From Clostridiales bacterium (GTDB lineage: Bacteria; Bacillota; Clostridia; Oscillospirales; Oscillospiraceae), in assembly GCA_019420945.1 (NCBI GenBank), contig JAHZGF010000061.1, forward strand, positions 1-32,296: 32,296 bases of DNA, written 5' to 3'. Positions 1 to 7,045 of this stretch are shown here, one piece after another (the first letter of the stretch is position 1; the number at the start of each line of letters is the position of its first letter). The translations under genes were made by a program, and so were the position numbers. Under the pieces are notes generated by a model that was given only the letters and a program-made list of their open reading frames with translations, made no database searches and was not told where the DNA came from.

Positions 1-25
1 TTTTTCGAGGAAAGGGGTGAGAAAA

Positions 26-574
26 ATGCCGACAAAATCCAATAACACAGGCGGGCGCGGCGGCGCGAGACCCGGTGCGGGAAGGAAGAAATCCGCTGTC
101 AAAGAGAAAGCTGAGAACGGCAATCCTGGCGGCAGGAAACTGGAAGTGCTGGACATTCCCGAAGTCGAGGGTGTCGATATGCCAAAGCCCCATGAGTTTT
201 TATCCGCCGAGCAGCGTGACGGAAGCACGCTCCAGGCGGAGGAAATTTATACGGAAACCTGGGAGTGGTTAAAAAAGGTGGGCTGCGCGGCGAAGGTGTC
301 ACCTCAGCTTCTGGAGCGGTACGCCATGTGCAGCGCCCGCTGGATTCAGTGCGAGGAGATGACCAACCGCATGGGTTTCCTCTCCAAGCATCCCACCACG
401 CAGAAGCCGATTCCGTCGCCGTTTATTAATATCGGCATCAACTACATGAACCAGGCGGTGCGGCTCTGGAACGAGATCTTCCAGATCGTGAAGGAAAACT
501 GCAGCACCGATTACGGGGAGGTATCTCCCCAGGATGATCTGATGGAGCGGCTGCTCCGCGCAAGGAAGGGGTGA
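26..574 (+). CDS. Phage terminase small subunit (P27-like)
   Basis: This 182-residue protein is the likely DNA-recognition subunit of the packaging motor; it would bind the phage packaging site and hand DNA to the large subunit at 8239. The N-terminus is very basic and glycine-rich (GARPGAGRKK, residues 13-22), followed by an NPGGRK motif and a mostly helical body, which matches the P27-type small terminase family in length and order. I chose ATG 26 because AAAGGGG lies 8 bases upstream; an in-frame GTG at 17 sits inside that ribosome site. The next gene starts four bases after the stop. It is odd that the large subunit is 7.7 kb away, because the two are normally adjacent. Family call is by pattern recognition, not a search. 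Confidence 0.8.
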   Translation: MPTKSNNTGGRGGARPGAGRKKSAVKEKAENGNPGGRKLEVLDIPEVEGVDMPKPHEFLSAEQRDGSTLQAEEIYTETWEWLKKVGCAAKVSPQLLERYAMCSARWIQCEEMTNRMGFLSKHPTTQKPIPSPFINIGINYMNQAVRLWNEIFQIVKENCSTDYGEVSPQDDLMERLLRARKG

Positions 575-578
575 AGCT

Positions 579-1364
579 ATGTTTGAGAAAGTAAATCCGT
601 GCCACCCGGACAAGGTGGCGGACCGCATTGCCGGCGCCCTGGTGGATGCGGCGTACCGGAAAGAGGAAAATCCCAGGATCGCCGTGGAAGTCCTGATCGG
701 CCACGGCGTCTGCCATATCATCGCGGAAACATCAGTGAGCATTCCACAGGATGAAGTGGAATCCATTGTCCATCGCATCGCAGGAAATCTGCACACGGAC
801 TATCTGGAAATGCCGCAGGACGGATGTCTTGCCAATAACCAGGCGGAAGGAATCCGCTGCGGGGACAACGGCATCTTCAAAGGGGTTCCGGTCACGGAGG
901 AGCAGAAAGCACTCTGTGAGATCGCCAAAAGTGTATATCACACTTATCCCTCGGATGGGAAGTACATCATTGACGAAGCAAGGCTCATCCTCTGCCAGAG
1001 CAATGCCCCTGCCGCAGAGCTGCGGAAACGGTATCCGGGCGCCGAGGTCAATCCCTTGGGCGACTGGACAGGCGGCACGGATGTAGACTCTGGGGCGACC
1101 AACCGCAAGCTGGGCAGCGACATGGCCGATTCGGTGACGGGCGGCGGCCTTCACGGCAAAGACCTCTCCAAAGCGGATGTGAGTGTGAACATCTACGCAT
1201 GGCTGAAGGCGCAGGAAACGGGAAAGCCCGTGGAACTGTGCTGCGCCATCGGGGAAGATACGGTGGACGGCATCCCCTATAGAGAAATCATGGAGACTGC
1301 CCGGAGATACATCCGGTCCCTCGGCGGCTTTGAAAAATTTGCGGAATGGGGGCTGGTGCGATGA
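579..1364 (+). CDS. Short phage-type S-adenosylmethionine synthetase
   Basis: The 261-residue product resembles methionine adenosyltransferase, which makes S-adenosylmethionine from methionine and ATP. Visible family motifs are CHPDK (8-12; GHPDK in most enzymes), CGDNGIFKG (94-102; GDQG loop), NPLGDW (158-163), GATNRK (172-177) and GGGLHGKDLSKAD (188-200; phosphate loop and lysines of the active site). Cellular enzymes are about 380-400 residues; here the central domain between the GDNG and NP motifs is much shortened, but order and key residues are kept, so I read it as a compact variant rather than a broken gene. Ribosome site GGAAGGGG precedes ATG 579. It overlaps the start of a DNA methyltransferase by ATGA, which suggests it supplies SAM for the next two enzymes (inference). 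Confidence 0.8.
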   Translation: MFEKVNPCHPDKVADRIAGALVDAAYRKEENPRIAVEVLIGHGVCHIIAETSVSIPQDEVESIVHRIAGNLHTDYLEMPQDGCLANNQAEGIRCGDNGIFKGVPVTEEQKALCEIAKSVYHTYPSDGKYIIDEARLILCQSNAPAAELRKRYPGAEVNPLGDWTGGTDVDSGATNRKLGSDMADSVTGGGLHGKDLSKADVSVNIYAWLKAQETGKPVELCCAIGEDTVDGIPYREIMETARRYIRSLGGFEKFAEWGLVR

Positions 1365-2599
1365 AAACGACAACCGAGATGCAGCTTGTCCCTATCGCCA
1401 AGCTGGTACCCTATGTGAACAATGCCCGCACCCACTCCCCGGAGCAGATTACCAAGCTCCGCTCGTCCCTCCGGGAGTTCGGCTTTATCAATCCCGTCAT
1501 CATCGACCGGGAGTTCAATGTGATCGCCGGCCACGGCAGAATCCTTGCGGCAAAGGAAGAAGGCATCCGAGAGATTCCCTGTGTGTTTGCCGACCATCTT
1601 ACCGAAGCGCAGAAGAAAGCCTATATCATTGCGGACAACCGCATGGCGATGGACGCCGGATGGGATGAGGAACTTCTGCGGGTGGAGATTGAGTCTTTGC
1701 AGGGCATGGACTTTGACCCTCTGCTCACCGGCTTTGATGAAAAGGAACTGGCAGCTCTGTTCGATGACGGCATGGAAGCCAAAGAGGATGACTTCGATGT
1801 GGACGCGGAGCTGCAAAAGCCTGCCTTCTCCCGGTTGGGCGACGTATGGACGCTTGGCAGGCACCGTCTGGTATGCGGGGACTCTACAAAGGCAGAGACA
1901 TACACCGCACTCATGGATGGCGTTAAGGCAAACCTGGTGATTACCGACCCGCCGTACAACGTCAACTACGAAGGCTCGGCTGGCAAAATCAAGAACGACA
2001 ACATGGCAGGCGAGAAATTCTATGAATTCCTCCTTGCCGCTTTTCAGAATATGGAATCGGTTATGGCGGCGGACGCATCCATCTATGTGTTCCACGCCGA
2101 TACCGAGGGGCTAAACTTCCGCAGGGCGTTTGCCGATGCGGGATTTTATTTATCCGGCTGCTGCATCTGGAAGAAGCAATCCCTTGTGCTGGGACGCTCT
2201 CCGTACCAGTGGCAGCATGAGCCGGTGCTGTACGGCTGGAAGAAAAACGGCAAGCATCAGTGGTACACCGGCAGGAAGGAAACCACCATCTGGGAGTTTG
2301 ATAAACCCAAGAAGAACGGCGACCATCCCACCATGAAGCCAATCCCTCTGCTGGCTTATCCTATCCAGAACAGTTCTATGGCAAACTCGGTGGTGCTTGA
2401 CCCATTCGGCGGTTCCGGTTCTACGCTCATTGCCTGTGAGCAGACTGACCGCATCTGCCGCATCATCGAGTTGGACGAGAAGTTCTGCGATGTGATTGTA
2501 AACCGATATATTGAGCAGGCCGGTTCTGCGGATGGCGTGAGCGTCCTCCGTAATGGCAGGACATACAGCTACGAGGAGGTCACGGATGGAACAGAATAA
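1361..2599 (+). CDS. DNA methyltransferase (N6-adenine/N4-cytosine) with ParB-like N-terminal domain
   Basis: A 412-residue fusion. Residues 8-80 form a ParB/Srx-type nuclease-like domain with the IAGHGRILAAKEEG motif (55-68). Residues 160-385 form a beta-class SAM-dependent methyltransferase: catalytic DPPYN (196-200) comes before the SAM-binding DPFGGSGST (347-355). The DPPY motif shows methylation of an exocyclic amino group (N6-adenine or N4-cytosine); the target sequence cannot be read. Such ParB-methyltransferase fusions are common in Firmicute phages and are usually orphan, without a restriction enzyme; none is seen here. Start ATG 1361 overlaps the previous stop (ATGA), while an upstream in-frame ATG at 1346 has no better ribosome site. 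It likely modifies phage DNA against host restriction. Confidence 0.9.
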   Translation: MKTTTEMQLVPIAKLVPYVNNARTHSPEQITKLRSSLREFGFINPVIIDREFNVIAGHGRILAAKEEGIREIPCVFADHLTEAQKKAYIIADNRMAMDAGWDEELLRVEIESLQGMDFDPLLTGFDEKELAALFDDGMEAKEDDFDVDAELQKPAFSRLGDVWTLGRHRLVCGDSTKAETYTALMDGVKANLVITDPPYNVNYEGSAGKIKNDNMAGEKFYEFLLAAFQNMESVMAADASIYVFHADTEGLNFRRAFADAGFYLSGCCIWKKQSLVLGRSPYQWQHEPVLYGWKKNGKHQWYTGRKETTIWEFDKPKKNGDHPTMKPIPLLAYPIQNSSMANSVVLDPFGGSGSTLIACEQTDRICRIIELDEKFCDVIVNRYIEQAGSADGVSVLRNGRTYSYEEVTDGTE

Positions 2600-4523
2600 A
2601 CTGACGCTGGGCAGCCTGTTTGACGGCTCTGGCGGATTCCCTCTGGGCGGATTGCTCTCCGGCATTACCCCTGTGTGGGCTTCGGAGATCGAACCATTCC
2701 CCATCCGGGTGACCACAAAGCGGCTGCCCTTTATGAAGCATTACGGCGATGTATCCAAAATGGACGGCGCAGATGTAGAGCCGGTGGACATCATCACCTT
2801 CGGCTCGCCCTGCCAGGATATGAGCATCGCCGGCCGGCGGGAAGGTCTGGACGGCTCCCGCTCCAGCCTGTTCTACGAAGCCGTCCGAATCGTAAAAGAA
2901 ATGAGGTGTGCGACCGATGGAAAACATCCAAGGTATATCGTCTGGGAAAACGTCCCCGGCGCGTTCAGCTCCAACAAGGGCGCGGACTTCCAGTCCGTCC
3001 TCGAAGAGATCTGCTCGGTCAAAGGATACGAAATTCATACTGCTCGACCTGAGAGGTGGCCAGCCGCCGGGGAGATCGTGGCAGACGATTTCAGTCTCGC
3101 ATGGCGGGTATTTGATGCGCAGTACTGGGGAGTCCCCCAACGCAGAAAACGCATCTACCTTGTCGCAGATTTTGCAGGCAGGAGTGCCGGAAAAATACTA
3201 TTTGAGTCCGAAGGCGTGTCTGGGTATACTCCGCAGGGCTTCCGCCCGTGGCAAGGAACTGCCGGAACTTTTGAGGAAGGCGCTGGAGCGTCAGGCTGCG
3301 TCTGCTTAAACGACCAGGGCGGCAGCCGTATGGATGTGACGGAGGATGTCGCAGCAACGCTCCGGGCGGAAAACCACGGACACCCTCCCTGCGTGATGGG
3401 GGCAGCCGGTTTTTGTACCGAGCATTCCGCACAGGCAAGGGGCATTGGGTATGAGGAAGAAACTTCTCCCACCCTCCGTGCCGGGACGGTGCCGGCGGCG
3501 GTCTATGAGAACCATAGCCAGGATACCAGATACACCGGTCCACTGGAGACAGCGCCTACAGTAATGTCTACCTACGGCACGGGCGGCAACAACCAGCCCT
3601 TTGTGGTGGAGACACCCAAGACGCTGAAGATCCGCTCCGGCTGCGATGGCGGCGGTAAAGGCGCGCTGATCCAGGAGAACAAGTCCGCCACCCTCGGCTG
3701 CAACAACGACCAGACGGTATTCGTGCCGTTCGTGAAGGGCACCCGCCCCCATTCTCCCGATGAGGGGCAGCAGTGGAGAGCCGCCGATGTAGCGAATACA
3801 CTGAACACCTACGATGTAGGCGAGGCCCGGTGCAATGAACTGGCGGTCAGGGTGTACGGCATCTGCTCCAAGCAGAGCCACGCCATGCTGTCCGACAATC
3901 CCCACAGCGGTTTTTATGAAGCGGACACTTCCCGGTGCCTGGACAGGAGCGGCGGCAACCCCACCTGCAACCAGGGCGGTATGGCGGTGGTGGCGGTGCA
4001 GGGTTCCATGATCGGCAGGGCGGATAAGAATGGTCCCCAGGGCAGCGGCGTGAATGAGGATGTGTCTTTTACGCTGGATGCTGCTGACCGCCATGCGGTG
4101 GCTTACTGCATGACCACCGGCTCTTACACTCAAACATTGGAAGAACAATCTCCAACCTTGATGGCAAGGGATTATAAAGACCCGCCTGTGGTGAATGAGA
4201 CTGAGCCGGAGTATATCGTCCGCAGACTGACGCCTACCGAGTGCGCCCGGTTGCAGGGGTTTCCGGACTGGTGGTGCGCCGGGCTTGAGACCGATGAGCC
4301 GTCTGAGGAGGAAATCGAGTTCTGGACAGAGGTGTTTGAGACACATCGCACCGTTCTGGGAACTTCCTCCAAGCCAAAGAGCCGGAACCAGATCATCAAG
4401 TGGCTGAAAGGCCCCCACTCCGATTCCGCAGAATACAAAATGTGGGGCAACGGTGTGGCGCTTCCCAATGTTTACTTCGTGCTCTCCGGGATCGTGTACT
4501 ATGCACAGTTTCCGGAAGGATAA
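2586..4523 (+). CDS. C5-cytosine DNA methyltransferase with expanded target-recognition region
   Basis: This 645-residue enzyme would methylate cytosine at C5. Motifs in order: SAM-binding SLFDGSGGF (10-18), catalytic GSPCQDMSIAGR (73-84, nucleophile Cys76), ENVPG (121-125), QYWGVPQRRKRIYLV (179-193) and RLTPTECARLQGFPDWW (546 onward). Between residues about 240 and 540 lies an unusually long variable region made of about eight degenerate units, described separately. Ordinary enzymes of this family are 330-450 residues, so the extra length is this region. The start ATG 2586 follows GAGGAGG and lies inside the end of the previous gene in another frame, giving a 14-base overlap and likely translational coupling. 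It probably protects phage DNA from restriction; recognition sequence unknown. Confidence 0.9.
   Translation: MEQNKLTLGSLFDGSGGFPLGGLLSGITPVWASEIEPFPIRVTTKRLPFMKHYGDVSKMDGADVEPVDIITFGSPCQDMSIAGRREGLDGSRSSLFYEAVRIVKEMRCATDGKHPRYIVWENVPGAFSSNKGADFQSVLEEICSVKGYEIHTARPERWPAAGEIVADDFSLAWRVFDAQYWGVPQRRKRIYLVADFAGRSAGKILFESEGVSGYTPQGFRPWQGTAGTFEEGAGASGCVCLNDQGGSRMDVTEDVAATLRAENHGHPPCVMGAAGFCTEHSAQARGIGYEEETSPTLRAGTVPAAVYENHSQDTRYTGPLETAPTVMSTYGTGGNNQPFVVETPKTLKIRSGCDGGGKGALIQENKSATLGCNNDQTVFVPFVKGTRPHSPDEGQQWRAADVANTLNTYDVGEARCNELAVRVYGICSKQSHAMLSDNPHSGFYEADTSRCLDRSGGNPTCNQGGMAVVAVQGSMIGRADKNGPQGSGVNEDVSFTLDAADRHAVAYCMTTGSYTQTLEEQSPTLMARDYKDPPVVNETEPEYIVRRLTPTECARLQGFPDWWCAGLETDEPSEEEIEFWTEVFETHRTVLGTSSKPKSRNQIIKWLKGPHSDSAEYKMWGNGVALPNVYFVLSGIVYYAQFPEG
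3300..4215 (+). repeat. About eight degenerate TRD-like units inside the C5 methyltransferase
   Basis: At protein level the segment repeats a pattern of an acidic turn, then x-T-L (or T-V), then 8-20 residues ending in a hydrophobic strand. Examples in order: VAATLRAENHGHPPCVMG, SPTLRAGTVPAAVYE, APTVMSTYGTGGNNQPFVVE, SATLGCNNDQTVFVPF, ANTLNTYDVGEARCNELAV, SRCLDRSGGNPTCNQGG, SFTLDAADRHAVAY and SPTLMARDYKDPPVV. The last unit stands just before motif IX, where single-target enzymes such as M.HhaI have one TL-strand element of the recognition domain, so the array looks like amplification of a recognition-domain piece. The DNA copies have diverged and are not a simple tandem repeat. Confidence 0.6.
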
Positions 4524-4546
4524 TCCAGCCCTTATTCTACAGAAAA

Positions 4547-4623
4547 ATGTGCGAAAACCGCTTGCTATTTCAGGGGTTTAGAGTGATGTATGTACTACCA
4601 AAACAAAGGAGGTTTTCGCACAT
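4547..4623 (+). promoter_or_regulatory. Long hairpin masking ribosome site and start codon of the 4622 gene
   Basis: ATGTGCGAAAACC at 4547-4559 is the exact reverse complement of GGTTTTCGCACAT at 4611-4623. The right arm contains the last two bases of AAAGGAGG (4605-4612), the whole spacer and the AT of the start codon. A transcript reading through from the methyltransferase gene would carry both arms and could fold to hide the start; a transcript begun at the promoter-like element in the loop (4562-4590) would lack the left arm. Pairing is seen directly; the regulatory role is inference. Confidence 0.65.
4562..4590 (+). promoter_or_regulatory. Promoter-like element A (TTGCTA-17-GATGTA)
   Basis: TTGCTA at 4562-4567 and GATGTA at 4585-4590 are separated by 17 bases, with the conserved spacer end TTTAGAGT. 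The same arrangement occurs at 5921, 7764 and 27142, each shortly before a gene, which supports it as a sigma-A-type promoter with a conserved spacer. The -10 match alone is weak. Expected transcript start is near 4597, inside the loop of the 4547-4623 inverted repeat. Confidence 0.55.
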
Positions 4624-5341
4624 GGAAATCAGATACAATGTGACGGGTGCCAAGCGCAAGGAACTTGTAAAGGTCATCGCTGATACCACTGGCGCCAGGG
4701 CGGAATACAAGTTCATGCCCACCTGCAACTATGAGATCGACTACTTTACGGTTACCAAGGATGGGACACTCCTCTTTGACGACCGCGCCGACAGCGAGGA
4801 AGTCGAGCGGGTGCTGGAATCCATCGCCGCCGCTGGCTTTGAATGTGAGCCGCAGGACGGCGTTGAGCAACCCTCTGGGCAAGAAACCAAAGAAACGGAA
4901 GAAATCGCCGACAGCGCGCCACAGGGCGAACCTGTGGGACTTACAGTGGAGATTCCGCTCCACAAGGTGGCGGTGGGCAACCTCACGAAGCTGCTGGAAG
5001 CCAAAGGAAATCTGATACGGAAAGCCCTGGGCATCACCGACCTTCGCGTTGAGGTTTTGGAAGATCGGGTGGCGTTCCCCTGGTTCTCCCAGGTAGATGC
5101 GGATTCTGCAGCCGCCTACACCCATTTCATTTCCGCACTTTGCGAGATGAGCAGAAATGCCAAGCGAGTGACGGCGACCGAAAAGCCGGTGGACAATGAG
5201 AAATACGCCTTCCGCTGCTTTCTCCTGCGGCTGGGCTTTATTGGCAGCGAGTACAAAGCGGAGCGCAAGATCCTGCTGAAGAACCTCTCTGGGTCCTCGG
5301 CCTTCAAGAATGGAGGTGCCGGCCATGCGGTTTCCGAATAA
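4622..5341 (+). CDS. 'Virulence-related' family phage protein with amidoligase-like C-terminal region
   Basis: A 239-residue protein of a family often labelled virulence-related in Clostridia prophages; no reaction is established. Residues 1-80 form a small alpha/beta domain (MEIRYNVTGAKRKELVKVIA), residues 81-105 an acidic low-complexity linker, and residues 106-239 a second domain. Its end (KYAFRCFLLRLGFIGSEY, then LSGSSAFKNG) closely matches the end of the amidoligase at 5998 (KYAMRTWLLRLGFIGEEF, then LTGDTAFRHG), and the region before it also aligns, but the EFRLF stretch of the ligase reads AFPWF here, so catalysis is unlikely to be shared. Start ATG 4622 follows AAAGGAGG. It has its own promoter-like element and a start-masking inverted repeat. 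Confidence 0.7.
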   Translation: MEIRYNVTGAKRKELVKVIADTTGARAEYKFMPTCNYEIDYFTVTKDGTLLFDDRADSEEVERVLESIAAAGFECEPQDGVEQPSGQETKETEEIADSAPQGEPVGLTVEIPLHKVAVGNLTKLLEAKGNLIRKALGITDLRVEVLEDRVAFPWFSQVDADSAAAYTHFISALCEMSRNAKRVTATEKPVDNEKYAFRCFLLRLGFIGSEYKAERKILLKNLSGSSAFKNGGAGHAVSE

Positions 5342-5561
5342 AGATACCGTGGAGCGTATCCGCCGGGACTATCCCGCCGGCACCCGTGTGAAACTGGTGC
5401 GGATGGATGATGCCCAAGCGCCACTCGCCGGTACGCTCGGCACGGTACTCGGTGTGGATGATACCGGTTCCCTCCTCATGCGCTGGGACAACGGCAGCGG
5501 CCTGAACGTGGTCTATGGGGAGGACATTGTGAGAAAGGTGGGTGACCGCCGTGCCGAATAA
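5325..5561 (+). CDS. DUF4314-like small protein
   Basis: A 78-residue protein resembling the DUF4314 family: charged N-terminal helix (DTVERIRRDYPAGTRVKL), then a compact beta-rich part (LAGTLGTVLGVDDTGSLLMRWDNGSGLNVVYGED contains the conserved GTVxxVDDxGxLxxxWDNG pattern) that looks like a small SH3-type barrel. Function is unknown. GAGGTG lies 10 bases before ATG 5325, and the gene overlaps the previous one by 17 bases in another frame, so the two are likely translated together. The upstream in-frame ATG at 5310 has no ribosome site of its own. Confidence 0.75.
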   Translation: MRFPNKDTVERIRRDYPAGTRVKLVRMDDAQAPLAGTLGTVLGVDDTGSLLMRWDNGSGLNVVYGEDIVRKVGDRRAE

Positions 5562-5868
5562 CATTCTGAAGGACTTCTTCTATGGGAACATTAATCCGAA
5601 TGAAAAGCAGTTTGATTGTAATTCGGAGTATGGAAAAGCCGCTGCCGGTCTGGCCGATGAAGAAGAAAAACTCCGATCCATGCTGGATCATGAGACGTCC
5701 GAAATCCTTGATAAGATGATTTGCCTGCAAGCCTCCATTACGGGCATGACCGCTGAGGAGTATTTTATTGATGGGCTGCGGACGGGATTCCGGCTGGCTC
5801 TCGCTATACTCGATGAAGGAAAAAACGGCTCTCTCACGCCAATTACGGATGGTGGAAAAAGGCTGTAA
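5551..5868 (+). CDS. DUF6809-like small helical protein
   Basis: A 105-residue, mainly helical protein of the kind seen in many Clostridia mobile elements: NILKDFFYGNINPNEKQF near the start, a SEYGKAAAGLADEEEKL helix, and a C-terminal EEYFIDGLRTGFRLALAIL helix. I place the start at GTG 5551 (MPNNIL) because AAAGGTGG lies about 10 bases upstream; GTG 5542 is only about 3 bases from it. It overlaps DUF4314 by 11 bases. No catalytic motif is visible and no function can be given. It is the last gene before a new promoter-like element. Confidence 0.65.
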   Translation: MPNNILKDFFYGNINPNEKQFDCNSEYGKAAAGLADEEEKLRSMLDHETSEILDKMICLQASITGMTAEEYFIDGLRTGFRLALAILDEGKNGSLTPITDGGKRL

Positions 5869-5872
5869 ATTA

Positions 5873-5997
5873 CACAGTATCCAGCAGTCATCTTTGTGTA
5901 GTATATTATCGGAAATGGCCTTGCTATTATCCTCTTTTAGAGCGAATATGTGTACACCGAAAGGGAAAACACACCAAATGAAAACGGAGGATTCACC
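5873..5997 (+). promoter_or_regulatory. Promoter-like element B and shared leader before the amidoligase gene
   Basis: TTGCTA (5921-5926), 17 bases, GAATAT (5944-5949). The segment is a near copy of 7717-7836: both begin CACA, 18 bases, TGTG, and 35 of 37 bases match across 5935-5971 and 7778-7814, covering the spacer end TTTTAGAGC, the -10-like box and the leader CCGAAAGGGAAAACA. Both end in AACGGAGGAT before the start codon. It likely starts the amidoligase transcript near 5956. Confidence 0.6.
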
Positions 5998-6948
5998 ATG
6001 AATGAGAAAACCGCAAGGCAGATTACAGAGATGAAAAAGCAGACCATCGGGGTCGAGGTTGAGATGAATAACATCACCCGCCAGAAGGCAGCCAAGGCTG
6101 CCGCCGAGTTTTTCGGCACCGGACGCTACGAGAATACCGCCGGCCGCAACGGATACAGCACCTGGTCGGCCTGGGACGCAGACGGGCGCGAGTGGAAGTT
6201 CCAGAAGGATGTTTCCATTGCGGGACCGGATGACCAGAAATGCGAACTGGTCACCCCGATCCTGACCTACGATGACATCGAAACCCTGCAGGAGCTTTGC
6301 AGGCAGCTTCGTCACAACGGAGCCAAGAGCGACGCCTCCAGAGGATGCGGGGTCCACATCCACATCGGGGCAAACGGGCACACCCCGCAGAGCCTTCGCA
6401 ACCTTGCCAACATCATGGCGAGCCACGAAAGCCTGATTGCCGAGGCACTGAAACTGGACCGGGGCCGCATGAGCCGCTACTGCCGCACGGTGGACCCAAG
6501 ATTCTTAGAGCAGGTCAACCGGAGAAAACCCCACACAATGGCACAGCTTGCGGATATCTGGTACAACAGCAACGGCGCAAATTACGGCAGAAACCATCAC
6601 TACAACGACAGCCGCTACCATATGCTCAACCTCCACGCCACTTTTACCAAAGGCACGGTCGAATTTAGGCTCTTCCAGTTTGATGAGCCAACCGCAGAGC
6701 GCCGGGGCGGCATCCATGCAGGCCAGCTTAAGAGTTACATCCAGCTTTGCCTGGCCTTAAGCCAGATGGCAAAGGATGTGCGGACGGCAAGCTCCAAGCC
6801 CCAGCAGAACGAGAACCCCAAATATGCCATGCGCACCTGGCTCCTCCGCCTGGGCTTCATCGGCGAGGAATTTGCAACGGCACGGGATTTTCTGACCCGC
6901 AACCTTACCGGGGACACAGCCTTCCGGCATGGCAGAGCCGCCGCTTGA
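5998..6948 (+). CDS. Amidoligase (COOH-NH2 ligase superfamily, Amidoligase_2-like)
   Basis: A 316-residue protein matching the phage amidoligase family, ATP-dependent ligases distantly related to glutamine synthetase that join a carboxylate to an amine; the natural substrates of phage members are unknown. Visible motifs: GVEVEM (18-23), CELVTPIL (82-89), GCGVHIHIGAN (117-127), YHMLNLHATFTKGTVEFRLF (207-226; the glutamate and arginine fit the metal/ATP site). The last 40 residues (KYAMRTWLLRLGFIGEEF onward) are shared with the 4622 protein. Start ATG 5998 follows GGAGG; a longer reading from 5950 would cross the conserved leader and is rejected. It has its own promoter-like element and is followed by a structured 77-base spacer and a cyclotransferase-like gene, a pairing known for this family. 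Confidence 0.85.
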   Translation: MNEKTARQITEMKKQTIGVEVEMNNITRQKAAKAAAEFFGTGRYENTAGRNGYSTWSAWDADGREWKFQKDVSIAGPDDQKCELVTPILTYDDIETLQELCRQLRHNGAKSDASRGCGVHIHIGANGHTPQSLRNLANIMASHESLIAEALKLDRGRMSRYCRTVDPRFLEQVNRRKPHTMAQLADIWYNSNGANYGRNHHYNDSRYHMLNLHATFTKGTVEFRLFQFDEPTAERRGGIHAGQLKSYIQLCLALSQMAKDVRTASSKPQQNENPKYAMRTWLLRLGFIGEEFATARDFLTRNLTGDTAFRHGRAAA

Positions 6949-7025
6949 AGGACTTAGGTTAAATGCCCTGCCCCTGACCGCTTCGGCGGTCTTAGGGTGG
7001 TAGAAGGACAAGTAACCTAAGTCCT
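6949..7025 (+). promoter_or_regulatory. Structured intergenic element: 13-bp outer stem with inner UUCG hairpin
   Basis: AGGACTTAGGTTA at 6949-6961, beginning right after the amidoligase stop codon, is the exact reverse complement of TAACCTAAGTCCT at 7013-7025. Inside lies GACCGC-TTCG-GCGGTC (6976-6991), a stable tetraloop hairpin that can be extended by CCCT/AGGG across a two-base bulge. No T-run follows, so it is not a standard terminator. It ends just before the ribosome site (AGGAAAGGA) of the next gene. It may control stability or expression ratio of the two genes, or be a small structured RNA. Confidence 0.6.
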
Positions 7026-7045
7026 CCAGGAAAGGATGGATACAC

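Noticed and set aside
579..1364. Reading the SAM synthetase as a decayed pseudogene because of its short length
   Set aside because: The active-site motifs are kept in order, the frame is intact, and the gene is tightly overlapped with the next one; a compact functional variant fits better.
3306..4418. Minus-strand frame of 370 codons opposite the C5 methyltransferase
   Set aside because: The plus-strand frame has all methyltransferase motifs on both sides of the region, and the minus frame has no start signal or family features.
4400..4621. Upstream extension of the 4622 gene into the end of the methyltransferase gene
   Set aside because: The extension has no ribosome site, whereas ATG 4622 has AAAGGAGG at normal spacing and begins the conserved family sequence.
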